Shown: positions 1 through 6,642 of the stretch, piece by piece
Layout: each line of letters starts with the position of its first letter
Position numbering within the stretch: position 1 is the stretch's first letter
DNA from: Paracoccaceae bacterium
GTDB lineage: Bacteria; Pseudomonadota; Alphaproteobacteria; Rhodobacterales; Rhodobacteraceae
DNA length: 6,837 bases
Direction of reading: 5' to 3'
NCBI GenBank assembly: GCA_019090405.1
Contig: JAHRVZ010000377.1
Coordinates: 1 to 6,837 of the forward strand
Notes under the pieces: model-generated
What the model saw: the letters and a program-made list of their open reading frames with translations, nothing else
Database searches by the model: none
Told to the model about the DNA's origin: nothing
Translations under genes and position numbers: made by a program

Positions 1-12
1 AATGTAATAACG

Positions 13-41
13 TTGACACAAAACAAGAACATGCGTAGAAC
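13..41 (+). promoter_or_regulatory. lexA promoter (sigma-70 type)
   Basis: A perfect -35 hexamer TTGACA (13-18) is followed after exactly 17 bp by TAGAAC (36-41), an acceptable -10 element. This puts the transcription start near position 48 and leaves a leader of about 25 nt before the lexA ATG at 74. The LexA box at 27-41 covers the spacer and all of the -10 element, so bound LexA would block RNA polymerase. The assignment rests on sequence match and geometry only. Confidence 0.75.
27..41 (+). promoter_or_regulatory. LexA operator (SOS box), GAAC-N7-GAAC
   Basis: The sequence GAACATGCGTAGAAC consists of two direct GAAC half-sites exactly 7 nt apart. Read on the other strand it is GTTC-N7-GTTC, the known alphaproteobacterial LexA recognition motif. 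It lies between the -35 and the end of the -10 of the lexA promoter, the expected position for autorepression. A further GAAC at 48-51 follows with a 6-nt gap and does not fit the consensus spacing. Confidence 0.85.
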
Positions 42-73
42 AAATGGGAACGCAGGTGATTGAGGTGTGACCA

Positions 74-769
74 ATGTTGACCAAGAAGCAACTGGATTTG
101 TTGGAATTTATTCAAAAACGGGTGAAACGCGACGGCGTACCCCCCAGTTTTGATGAAATGAAGACCGCGCTGAATTTGCGCAGTAAATCGGGCATTCACC
201 GCCTGATCACCGCTTTGGAAGAACGTGGTTTTATCCGGCGCTTGGCGCATCGTGCCCGCGCCATCGAAATTGTACGTCTACCCGAAAGCTTGGGAGGCGA
301 ACCAACAACAGGATTTGTTCCGCGCGTAATCCGAGGGGATCGTCCTGCATCAATCCCGGCAAATGCCGACCCCGTGACCATTCAGGCAGTTGAATTGCCC
401 GTGATGGGCCGCATCGCTGCCGGTGTCCCGATCGAGGCAATCAGTCAGGTGTCCCACCAGGTTGCGGTGCCAGCGCAAATGCTGTCGTCGTCGGGCGAAC
501 ATTACGCGCTTGAGGTAAAGGGTGATTCGATGATCGACGCCGGGATCAATGATGGCGACGTCGTGGTGATCCGGGAAACATCAGTCGCCGATAGTGGTGA
601 CATTGTTGTCGCATTGGTCAAAGATCACGAGGCAACGCTAAAACGGCTTATGCGCCGGGGCAGTGCCATCGCGCTTGAGGCCGCAAATCCGGCCTATGAA
701 ACCCGGGTATATCCGCAAGAACAGGTCAAAGTTCAGGGTCGTCTTGTTGGCCTGATCCGCACGTATTGA
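74..769 (+). CDS. lexA: LexA repressor (SOS regulator, self-cleaving)
   Basis: LexA represses DNA-damage-response genes and inactivates itself by RecA-stimulated autocleavage. The 231-residue protein has an N-terminal winged helix-turn-helix at about residues 1-68, with the recognition helix near 39-51 (SKSGIHRLITALE). A linker of about 35 residues follows, then a C-terminal S24-type peptidase fold. The scissile bond is Ala116-Gly117 in GRIAAGVP. The catalytic serine is Ser152 (KGDSMIDAG) and the catalytic lysine is Lys190 (ATLKRLMRRG), spaced as in E. coli LexA. It is longer than the 202-residue E. coli protein, mainly through the linker. The ATG at 74 is preceded by GAGG (62-65) with an 8-nt spacer. 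Its promoter carries a LexA box, so it is very likely autoregulated. It converges on comEC, with 5 bp between the stop codons. Confidence 0.97.
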   Translation: MLTKKQLDLLEFIQKRVKRDGVPPSFDEMKTALNLRSKSGIHRLITALEERGFIRRLAHRARAIEIVRLPESLGGEPTTGFVPRVIRGDRPASIPANADPVTIQAVELPVMGRIAAGVPIEAISQVSHQVAVPAQMLSSSGEHYALEVKGDSMIDAGINDGDVVVIRETSVADSGDIVVALVKDHEATLKRLMRRGSAIALEAANPAYETRVYPQEQVKVQGRLVGLIRTY

Positions 770-774
770 GCAGA

Positions 775-2790
775 CTATTGTTTTGATGCGCTGCGTCGGG
801 GCGATTGCGTATTCCAGATTCTGTCGCCCGACACCGACCGCGCGGTAGATATCTGACCTTTGCGAATTGCCAGACTTCCGGTTTTGCGTAAACGCTTGGG
901 ATCATACACTTCGCAAGGTCCGCTTAGTTTAAGTTCCACCGATGAAATCACCAATTGCTCCGGCTTGCAGCTCTCAAAGTCAGCCGCTGCGCGTTTTCCG
1001 TTCAGGTGCACGATTTCACCAAACTCCATCTCGAACACTCGAATTTTGGGTTCACTTTCTGGCCAACGCTGTGCCGCCGTATCCTGCTGCACCCCGTCTC
1101 CGTCATTCTCAAGCCAGACTTTGGCGACAAATCCACTGCCTTTCGGTTTGCTGAGCGCACGGCCCTGTTTGGTCAAAACCCCAACCAGCCCGCCGTTGTC
1201 AGCAATCAAAACCGCAGGGCGTTCTGCACCGGACCACAACCAAAAGGCCAATATTGCAGGCAAAACCCCAACCCAGCGCACGCGCCCCTGCCACAGAATC
1301 ACCCAGAGCAAACCAAGAGCCAGAATCGGCAACACCCACGGTCCGGGGCTGACAACATGACGCTGCGCGCCGTCCATCCCCGCAACCCAATGCGCCACAC
1401 CCAATATCCATCGTAACCCAAGCCCCATTGCCTGTAGCGGCAATGCCTCAAGGCCAAAGGGCGCAAGACAGGCCGCCATAACCGCAGCAGGAATCACCAG
1501 AATACCCATCAACGGCACCGACAAAAGATTGGCAATCAGCCCGTACTGCGACACCGTGTTGAAATGCGCCGCCCCCACTGGCGCTGTTGCCGCCCCCGCC
1601 ACTGCCGAAGAAATCACCACGCCCAACACCGGTTTCAGCCAGTTTGGACCCAAATTGATATTGCCATCCCTCAACAAACCAAACACCGCGATCAATGCGG
1701 TTGTTGCCGCAAACGACATCTGAAAGCCCGGTCCCAGCAACGCTTCGGGCCGCAGGCTCAGCACTATCAACGCCGCCATCGCCACTGCCCGCAGTGACAA
1801 CGCCCGCCGGTCCAGCAACACCGCGCACAGCACCACCGCAACCATGACAAAGGCCCGTTCGGTTGCGACGTTGCCGCCCGATAGGGCCAGATAGCCGGCC
1901 GCAGTTATCAACGCGCCGATTGCTGCTATTTTCTTGACCGCTATGCGCAGGCCAATCGCGGGAACCATCACCAATATCAAACGCAAAAGCCCAAACACAA
2001 AGCCTGCCAACAACCCCATATGCAGCCCCGAAATGGCCAGCAAATGCGCCAGATTGCTGGCACGCAGCGCGTTAAGCGCGCTCTGGCTGATAGCACTTCG
2101 ATCTCCGGTGGTAACGGCGGCTGCAAACCCGCCAACATCACCGGGCAATATTTGCTGGATCCGCGCCGAGATCGCCATACGCAATGAAAACACCCTCAAT
2201 CCCGTAATACCATCCATCGCCGGGGCAACCGTCAGTACCGGGTTTCGGGTATATCCTACAGCTCCAAGCCCTTGAAACCATGCGTATTGTCGAAAATCAA
2301 AGCCCCCCGGTTCCGCCGGACCTTGTGGCGGTGACAGGTGGCCTGTGGTCATAACCCGTTGCCCCGGCGCAAGCGTTGCAGGAGGTCCGTGCAACGACAA
2401 TCGCACCCGGTCCGGCGTGCGGCTTGGGCGCACGTCGCGTAGAATCACGCGGTCTAAAGTCATCCGAACCGCGTCCGACGCCGACCGGTCCAACGCCACA
2501 ATCCGCCCCTCTACGGGACCGTAGTAGCGCCAATTTAACACCGGTTCGGACACGCTGTGGGCGCGCAGACCAGCAAGACCAAAGCCCGCCGCCAGCAATG
2601 CGATGGCCCAGCCAAGCGCCGCCAATCCCCCCGGCCAACGCACAGCAGCGGCTGCACAGATGGCCCCTGCCCCAAGCACGATGCAATAAAACAGCCATCC
2701 GGGTTCGCTTTGTAGCAGAAAATACCATCCGATGCCGCAGGCCAAACAGACAGGAGACCATGCGAACAAATATCCGCGCTGCTCAAGCAA
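775..2790 (-). CDS. comEC: ComEC/Rec2-family DNA-uptake channel protein
   Basis: This is a polytopic inner-membrane protein of the ComEC/Rec2 family, which passes single-stranded DNA into the cytoplasm during natural transformation. From the TTG start used here it has 671 residues. Membrane segments at about 11-75 lead into a soluble DUF4131/OB-like region at about 85-190. The Competence domain (about 200-520) shows family motifs: HLLAISGLHMGL (249-260), SGGNVATERAF (304-314), RPEALLGPGFQMSF (347-360) and a segment at 404-427 that includes SQYGLIANLLSVPL. The C-terminal part (about 524-671) sits where many ComECs carry a metallo-beta-lactamase-like nuclease domain, but no HxHxDH motif is present; the region looks degenerate, as I recall for alphaproteobacterial homologues. 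The start is doubtful: the TTG at 2790 has no clear ribosome-binding site, and the open frame continues upstream to a stop at 2845-2847 with plausible protein but no ATG, GTG or TTG. No other late-competence genes are in the window, so competence is not shown. Confidence 0.93.
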   Translation of the reverse strand: MLEQRGYLFAWSPVCLACGIGWYFLLQSEPGWLFYCIVLGAGAICAAAAVRWPGGLAALGWAIALLAAGFGLAGLRAHSVSEPVLNWRYYGPVEGRIVALDRSASDAVRMTLDRVILRDVRPSRTPDRVRLSLHGPPATLAPGQRVMTTGHLSPPQGPAEPGGFDFRQYAWFQGLGAVGYTRNPVLTVAPAMDGITGLRVFSLRMAISARIQQILPGDVGGFAAAVTTGDRSAISQSALNALRASNLAHLLAISGLHMGLLAGFVFGLLRLILVMVPAIGLRIAVKKIAAIGALITAAGYLALSGGNVATERAFVMVAVVLCAVLLDRRALSLRAVAMAALIVLSLRPEALLGPGFQMSFAATTALIAVFGLLRDGNINLGPNWLKPVLGVVISSAVAGAATAPVGAAHFNTVSQYGLIANLLSVPLMGILVIPAAVMAACLAPFGLEALPLQAMGLGLRWILGVAHWVAGMDGAQRHVVSPGPWVLPILALGLLWVILWQGRVRWVGVLPAILAFWLWSGAERPAVLIADNGGLVGVLTKQGRALSKPKGSGFVAKVWLENDGDGVQQDTAAQRWPESEPKIRVFEMEFGEIVHLNGKRAAADFESCKPEQLVISSVELKLSGPCEVYDPKRLRKTGSLAIRKGQISTARSVSGDRIWNTQSPRRSASKQ

Positions 2791-2873
2791 CAGGCGGTCT
2801 AAGGCTGCGATAACACCGATGCTTGCCCCCCGCTGTCCGGCCAGCTAAAACGTGCCAATTCTATTCCCCACAT
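2791..2873 (-). other. possible missing 5' end of comEC, interrupted at a six-G tract
   Basis: On the minus strand the comEC frame stays open upstream of the TTG at 2790, coding ASIGVIAALDRLL directly before LEQRGYLF, but it reaches a TAG (2845-2847) without a normal start. An ATG at 2873-2871 opens a different frame, MWGIELARFSWPDSGG, running to a run of six G residues (2831-2826 on the minus strand). One extra G, or a -1 ribosomal slip, would join that frame to comEC and add about 28 residues. The joined product looks natural, but this is inference. It could be a sequencing or assembly error, a real frameshift, or coincidence with true initiation at TTG. Confidence 0.4.
2823..2851 (+). promoter_or_regulatory. 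putative gltX promoter
   Basis: TTGCCC (2823-2828) and TAAAAC (2846-2851) are separated by 17 bp, giving a start near 2858 and a leader of about 38 nt. This is the best sigma-70-like pair in the spacer before gltX, but the -35 matches only at TTG and the stretch overlaps the possible 5' end of comEC. It should be read as a candidate only. Confidence 0.3.
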
Positions 2874-2895
2874 GGTTACCAAAAGGTAAATCCTT

Positions 2896-4296
2896 ATGCC
2901 TGACACAGTTGTCACCCGTTTTGCCCCGTCCCCCACTGGTTTTTTGCATATTGGCGGTGCCCGCACTGCGCTGTTCAACTGGCTTTACGCCCGTGGTCGC
3001 GGTGGCAAATTCCTGTTGCGGATCGAAGACACGGACCGCAATCGTTCAACCCCCGAGGCGACTGCCGCGATTCTTGAGGGCATGGCATGGCTGGGGCTGG
3101 ATCATGACGGCGATGTCATCAGCCAGTTTGAAGCCGCGGACCGCCATGCCGAGGTGGCGCATCAACTGCTGACCGAGGGCAAAGCCTATAAATGTTTCTC
3201 GACTCAGGAAGAAATTGCTGCGTTTCGCGAAGCCGCACGCGCCGAAGGGCGCAGCACCTTGTTTCGTTCGCCCTGGCGCGATGCCAAAGAATCGACGCAT
3301 CCGGATGCCCCTTATGTGATCCGCATCAAGGCACCACAGGACGGGGAAACGGTAATCCGCGATCAGGTGCAGGGTGACGTGACGATCAGCAATGCGCAAT
3401 TGGATGATATGGTTCTGCTGCGCAGCGACGGTACTCCGGTATATATGCTGGCCGTGGTGGTGGATGACCACGATATGGGCGTGACACATGTGATCCGTGG
3501 TGATGACCATCTGAACAACGCCGCGCGGCAAATGACGATCTATCAGGCGATGGGTTGGACCGTACCGGTTTGGGCACATATCCCGCTGATCCACGGGCCG
3601 GATGGCAAAAAGCTAAGCAAGCGGCACGGGGCATTGGGGGCGCAGGAATATCAGGCCATGGGCTATCCCGCGGCAGGCATGCGCAATTATCTGACACGGT
3701 TGGGCTGGTCGCATGGGAATGACGAATTTTTCACCGATGAACAGGCGTTGGACTGGTTCGATCTGGATGGAATCGGCAAAAGCCCGGCACGGTTTGACCT
3801 GAAAAAACTGGAAAACCTCTGTGGACAACATATTGCGATCACGGATGACGCTGCACTGCGGCACGAAATAGTGAATTACCTTGCGGCAGCAAATTTACCT
3901 GCTTTGTCGCCAGTTCAGGAAGATGCGCTTGAAACTGCGATGTATTGCCTCAAGGAAAGGGCAAAAACACTGCCAGAACTGATTGAAAAGGCTCATTTTG
4001 CCTTAATTTCACGCCCAATTGTCCCAGACGAGAAATCCGCAAAGTCGCTGGATGATGTATCCCGTGGTATACTGTCGGAATTGACGCCGCAGTTGCAAAA
4101 TGCTAAGTGGTCTCGTAGTGAACTGGAGGAGGTTCTGGGGGTCTTTGCGCAAGCGCAAAACACCAAGTTCGGCAAATTGGCCGGACCGCTGCGGGCCGCT
4201 TTGGCTGGCCGGGCAGTGACACCTTCGGTCTATGATATGATGCTGGTATTGGGGCGCGATGAAACGCTGGCCCGACTGGCAGATGCAGCAGGCTGA
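2896..4296 (+). CDS. gltX: glutamyl-tRNA synthetase (GluRS)
   Basis: This cytosolic class I aminoacyl-tRNA synthetase activates glutamate with ATP and charges tRNA. The 466-residue length is typical of bacterial GluRS. The N-terminal RFAPSPTGFLHIGG (8-21) carries the HIGH-type signature as HIGG (18-21), followed by LLRIEDTDRNR (40-50). VIRGDDHLNN is at 199-208 and the KMSKS-type loop is KLSKR (239-243). The C-terminal anticodon-binding half is intact and ends in a conserved-looking segment (KFGKLAGPLRAAL, then YDMMLVLGRDETLARL). Only Cys100 is visible where the zinc-binding type of E. coli has several Cys/His ligands, so this is probably a zinc-free form. Alphaproteobacteria generally lack GlnRS and often carry two GluRS copies; if so here, one would have to misacylate tRNA-Gln for GatCAB to amidate, and the sequence does not show which role this copy has. 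The ATG has AAAAGG (2881-2886) upstream with a 9-nt spacer. Confidence 0.96.
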   Translation: MPDTVVTRFAPSPTGFLHIGGARTALFNWLYARGRGGKFLLRIEDTDRNRSTPEATAAILEGMAWLGLDHDGDVISQFEAADRHAEVAHQLLTEGKAYKCFSTQEEIAAFREAARAEGRSTLFRSPWRDAKESTHPDAPYVIRIKAPQDGETVIRDQVQGDVTISNAQLDDMVLLRSDGTPVYMLAVVVDDHDMGVTHVIRGDDHLNNAARQMTIYQAMGWTVPVWAHIPLIHGPDGKKLSKRHGALGAQEYQAMGYPAAGMRNYLTRLGWSHGNDEFFTDEQALDWFDLDGIGKSPARFDLKKLENLCGQHIAITDDAALRHEIVNYLAAANLPALSPVQEDALETAMYCLKERAKTLPELIEKAHFALISRPIVPDEKSAKSLDDVSRGILSELTPQLQNAKWSRSELEEVLGVFAQAQNTKFGKLAGPLRAALAGRAVTPSVYDMMLVLGRDETLARLADAAG

Positions 4297-4345
4297 ACCC
4301 AATCTTCATATTTGGGTAATATTGCAAATATACGACCGACCCAAA
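4297..4345. promoter_or_regulatory. cluster of mutually exclusive inverted repeats upstream of gltA
   Basis: Four short arms begin at 4297, 4311, 4325 and 4339, exactly 14 nt apart. ACCCAA (4297-4302) can pair with TTGGGT (4312-4317). The same TTTGGGT (4311-4317) can instead pair perfectly with ACCCAAA (4339-4345). The overlapping ATATTTG (4308-4314) can pair perfectly with CAAATAT (4325-4331). The cluster starts right after the gltX stop codon. No T-run follows closely, so it is not a classical intrinsic terminator, though TTTTT occurs at 4353-4357. It may be an operator for gltA, an RNA switch or a weak 3'-end structure for gltX. I found no convincing -35/-10 pair for gltA in this spacer, although the AT-rich part contains TAATAT (4317-4322). 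Confidence 0.4.
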
Positions 4346-4387
4346 GGGGACGTTTTTCGTTGCCATTCAGCGGGATGGCGCAGGAAA

Positions 4388-4417
4388 CGACTGGATAAGT
4401 CGGACATAAGAAAGGGA
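4388..4417 (+). promoter_or_regulatory. gltA leader: small hairpin and ribosome-binding site
   Basis: CGACT (4388-4392) and AGTCG (4398-4402) form a 5-bp stem with a 5-nt loop shortly before the ribosome-binding site. The purine-rich AAAGGGA (4411-4417) is 5 nt from the ATG at 4423 and supports that start. The stem is short and may be chance. Confidence 0.45.
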
Positions 4418-4422
4418 CGAAT

Positions 4423-5718
4423 ATGACAGATACCAAGAAAAACGCGACGCTAAGCCTGAATGGCGAATCTTATGAGTTACCCATTTTTTCCCCGACTGTC
4501 GGGCCGGATGTTGTTGATATCCGTAAACTTTATTCGCAGGCTGGTGTGTTTACCTATGACCCGGGTTTCACATCTACCGCAAGCTGTGACAGCACTATTA
4601 CCTTTATTGACGGCAATAAGGGCGAATTGCTGCACCGTGGCTATCCGATCGACCAGTTGGCCGGAAAGTCGCATTATCTTGAGGTCTGTTATCTACTGCT
4701 TTACGGTGAACTTCCTTCTGCCGAACAGCTTGAGGATTTTGAAACACGGGTGACACGTCACACGATGTTGCATGAACAGATGCACAACCTGTTCCGCGGT
4801 TTCCGCCGCGATGCTCCGCCGATGGCGATTATGGTTGGTGTGGTCGGCGCATTGTCAGCGTTTTATCACGACAGTACCGATATCACTGACCCCTGGCAGC
4901 GCGAAGTCGCGTCGATCCGCCTAATCGCCAAGATGCCGACCATTGCGGCGATGGCGTATAAATACACAATCGGTCAGCCGTTTGTGTCGGCGCGCAATGA
5001 TCTGGATTATGCGTCGAACTTCCTGCGCATGTGTTTCGCGGTTCCGGCCGAAGATTACGAAGTGAACCCGATTTTGTCCCGCGCCATGGACCGGATTTTC
5101 ACGCTGCACGCGGATCATGAACAAAACGCCTCGACCTCGACCGTCCGTCTGGCGTCGTCGTCTGGTGCCAACCCGTTTGCCTGTATCGCAGCTGGCATCG
5201 CCTGTCTGTGGGGACCGGCACATGGTGGTGCCAATCAGGCCTGTCTGGAAATGCTGAACGAAATCGGCACGGTTGACCGCATTCCTGAATTCATCGCCCG
5301 CGCCAAGGACAAGAATGATCCATTCCGTCTGATGGGCTTTGGCCATCGGGTTTACAAAAACTTTGACCCACGCGCCAAGGTGATGAAACAGTCCGCTGAC
5401 GAAGTTCTGGAATTGCTGGGTGTCGAGAACAATCCAATCCTGCAAGTCGCCAAAGAGCTTGAGGCTCAGGCACTGGCCGATCCTTATTTCACTGACAAAA
5501 AGCTGTTCCCGAATGTCGATTTCTATTCGGGCATCATTCTTGAGGCGATGGGCTTTCCAACATCAATGTTCACTGCAATCTTTGCTACGGCGCGCACCGT
5601 TGGCTGGATTTCTCAGTGGAAAGAAATGATCGCTGATCCGCAGAATAAAATTGGCCGTCCGCGTCAGTTGTATTTGGGTGAATCAAGCCGCGATTATGTG
5701 GATATTGAAAACCGCTAG
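4423..5718 (+). CDS. gltA: citrate synthase, type II (hexameric-type)
   Basis: Citrate synthase condenses acetyl-CoA with oxaloacetate to form citrate, the first step of the TCA cycle, in the cytoplasm. The 431-residue length fits the long Gram-negative type II enzyme (E. coli 427). The catalytic set is visible: His267 in LWGPAHGGAN, His308 in GFGHRVYKNFDPRA and Asp366 in FPNVDFYSGI, matching E. coli His264, His305 and Asp362. Further family landmarks are HRGYPIDQLA (71-80), the HADHEQNAST stretch (229-238) and the C-terminal GRPRQLYLGE (411-420). The N-terminal region of about 45 residues typical of this type is present. The gene follows gltX after a 126-bp spacer with its own candidate regulatory structure, so separate control is likely. 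A strong terminator follows. Nothing is broken or unusual in the protein. Confidence 0.98.
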   Translation: MTDTKKNATLSLNGESYELPIFSPTVGPDVVDIRKLYSQAGVFTYDPGFTSTASCDSTITFIDGNKGELLHRGYPIDQLAGKSHYLEVCYLLLYGELPSAEQLEDFETRVTRHTMLHEQMHNLFRGFRRDAPPMAIMVGVVGALSAFYHDSTDITDPWQREVASIRLIAKMPTIAAMAYKYTIGQPFVSARNDLDYASNFLRMCFAVPAEDYEVNPILSRAMDRIFTLHADHEQNASTSTVRLASSSGANPFACIAAGIACLWGPAHGGANQACLEMLNEIGTVDRIPEFIARAKDKNDPFRLMGFGHRVYKNFDPRAKVMKQSADEVLELLGVENNPILQVAKELEAQALADPYFTDKKLFPNVDFYSGIILEAMGFPTSMFTAIFATARTVGWISQWKEMIADPQNKIGRPRQLYLGESSRDYVDIENR

Positions 5719-5742
5719 ACCTTACGTCACTTAAAAAATTAG

Positions 5743-5774
5743 CGCCTCGTTCCAATCAGGAACGAGGCGTTTTT
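5743..5774. terminator. bidirectional intrinsic terminator between gltA and paaG
   Basis: A perfect 11-bp GC-rich stem, CGCCTCGTTCC (5743-5753) with GGAACGAGGCG (5759-5769), encloses the 5-nt loop AATCA. It is followed by TTTTT (5770-5774) on the plus strand, ending gltA transcripts. On the minus strand the same stem is followed 4 nt later by a run of six T (plus-strand A 5733-5738), so it can also end transcripts of the convergent crotonase gene. Confidence 0.93.
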
Positions 5775-5793
5775 ATTTGAAAACATGCGACCT

Positions 5794-6570
5794 TTAGCGG
5801 CCTTCGTATTTCGCCGGACGTTTTTCAATGAATGCCACGACGCCTTCCTGAAAATCCCGAGTTCTGCCGCATTGCCCCTGAAAATGTGCCTCAAGGTTCA
5901 GCTGTTCCTCTAGTGTGTTGCCATAAGTACTGCGAATGGATTCTTTGACCGCGCGATAGGCAACCGTTGGTCCTGCCGCCAGTTGGGCCGCGCGTTTGCG
6001 CCAATGTACGTCAAACGCATCATCCTCGACCGCTTCCCAGATCATACCCATTTTGTCGGCCTGTCGCGCACTTATCCGATCCGCAAACAAAGCCGCGCCC
6101 ATTGCCTTGGCCATTCCCATCTGGCGCGGCAAGAACCAGGTACCACCTGCGTCCGGAATCAGGCCGATACGGGTAAATGCCTGCATGAAATATGCAGAAT
6201 CCGTTGCAATCACCACATCTGCAGTCAGTGCCAGATTGGCCCCTGCCCCAGCTGCCGGTCCGTTGACGGCTGAAATTGTTGGCACCGGACAATTATAAAT
6301 TGCCTCAAGCATCGGCATATATTCTTCTCGCAGCGTGCGCTCTAGATCAGCCTCGGTCGGATCACCACTATCTCCAAGATCCTGCCCGGTACAAAATGCG
6401 CCACCCGATCCGGTCAGCACAATGACCTTCGCCGTTTCGGCGGCAGCTTTCATCGCATAGGCAATTTCGGCCCGCATTTGCGTCGTCAGCGAGTTCATTT
6501 TGTCGGGCCGGTTCAGCGTCAGAACGCCCACACCGTCAGTAATGTCCAGAGTTATTGTCTGATAGTCCAT
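5794..6570 (-). CDS. paaG: PaaG-like enoyl-CoA hydratase/isomerase (crotonase family)
   Basis: The 258-residue protein is a full-length crotonase-fold enzyme acting on acyl-CoA thioesters. LTLNRPDKMNSL (17-28), GGAFCTGQDL (56-65) and AVNGPAAGAGANLAL (101-115) supply the CoA-binding and oxyanion-hole regions. IGLIPDAGGTWFLPR (135-149) contains Asp140, which matches the catalytic Asp of PaaG, the 1,2-epoxyphenylacetyl-CoA isomerase. The position of the first hydratase glutamate is occupied by non-acidic residues, which argues for isomerase rather than classical hydratase chemistry. Resemblance to E. coli PaaG as I recall it is high over the whole length. No other phenylacetate genes are present, so the physiological substrate is uncertain; a general enoyl-CoA isomerase role is the alternative. 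The ATG at 6570 has GAGG (6579-6576) 5 nt upstream. It lies 72 bp downstream of ccmH on the same strand and may be cotranscribed with it. Confidence 0.88.
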   Translation of the reverse strand: MDYQTITLDITDGVGVLTLNRPDKMNSLTTQMRAEIAYAMKAAAETAKVIVLTGSGGAFCTGQDLGDSGDPTEADLERTLREEYMPMLEAIYNCPVPTISAVNGPAAGAGANLALTADVVIATDSAYFMQAFTRIGLIPDAGGTWFLPRQMGMAKAMGAALFADRISARQADKMGMIWEAVEDDAFDVHWRKRAAQLAAGPTVAYRAVKESIRSTYGNTLEEQLNLEAHFQGQCGRTRDFQEGVVAFIEKRPAKYEGR

Positions 6571-6592
6571 GCCAACCTCATCGTGTTATATG

Positions 6593-6613
6593 ACTGCGCC
6601 AAGTTTACGCAGT
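6593..6613. repeat. small inverted repeat between ccmH and paaG
   Basis: ACTGCG (6593-6598) and CGCAGT (6608-6613) form a perfect 6-bp stem with a 9-nt loop. On the minus strand it lies between the ccmH stop and the paaG start and is followed by CATATAACACG, not a T-run, so it is not a typical terminator. It could be an operator or an mRNA processing structure, or chance. Confidence 0.35.
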
Positions 6614-6642
6614 GTCCGGATCAATAAAAGAGCGACGGCGCG

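Noticed and set aside
860..1416. Long plus-strand open frames (up to 166 codons) inside comEC
   Set aside because: They lie opposite a well-supported gene and encode Pro/Ser/Arg-rich sequence with no recognisable domain. They are antisense shadows.
3046..3594. 182-codon minus-strand open frame inside gltX
   Set aside because: It is antisense to conserved GluRS catalytic sequence and rich in His, Arg and Ile in a pattern expected from reverse reading. No domain was seen.
4297..4317. Hairpin ACCCAA/TTGGGT as an intrinsic terminator for gltX
   Set aside because: The stem is only 6 bp with a 9-nt loop, and no T-run follows it, so it does not meet the form of a Rho-independent terminator.
4921..5445. 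174-codon minus-strand open frame inside gltA
   Set aside because: It is antisense to the citrate synthase active-site region and has no recognisable motif.
5749..5763. GTTC-N7-GAAC resembling a LexA-type box
   Set aside because: The half-sites are inverted rather than direct as in the alphaproteobacterial box, and they are simply the two sides of the terminator stem after gltA, far from any promoter.
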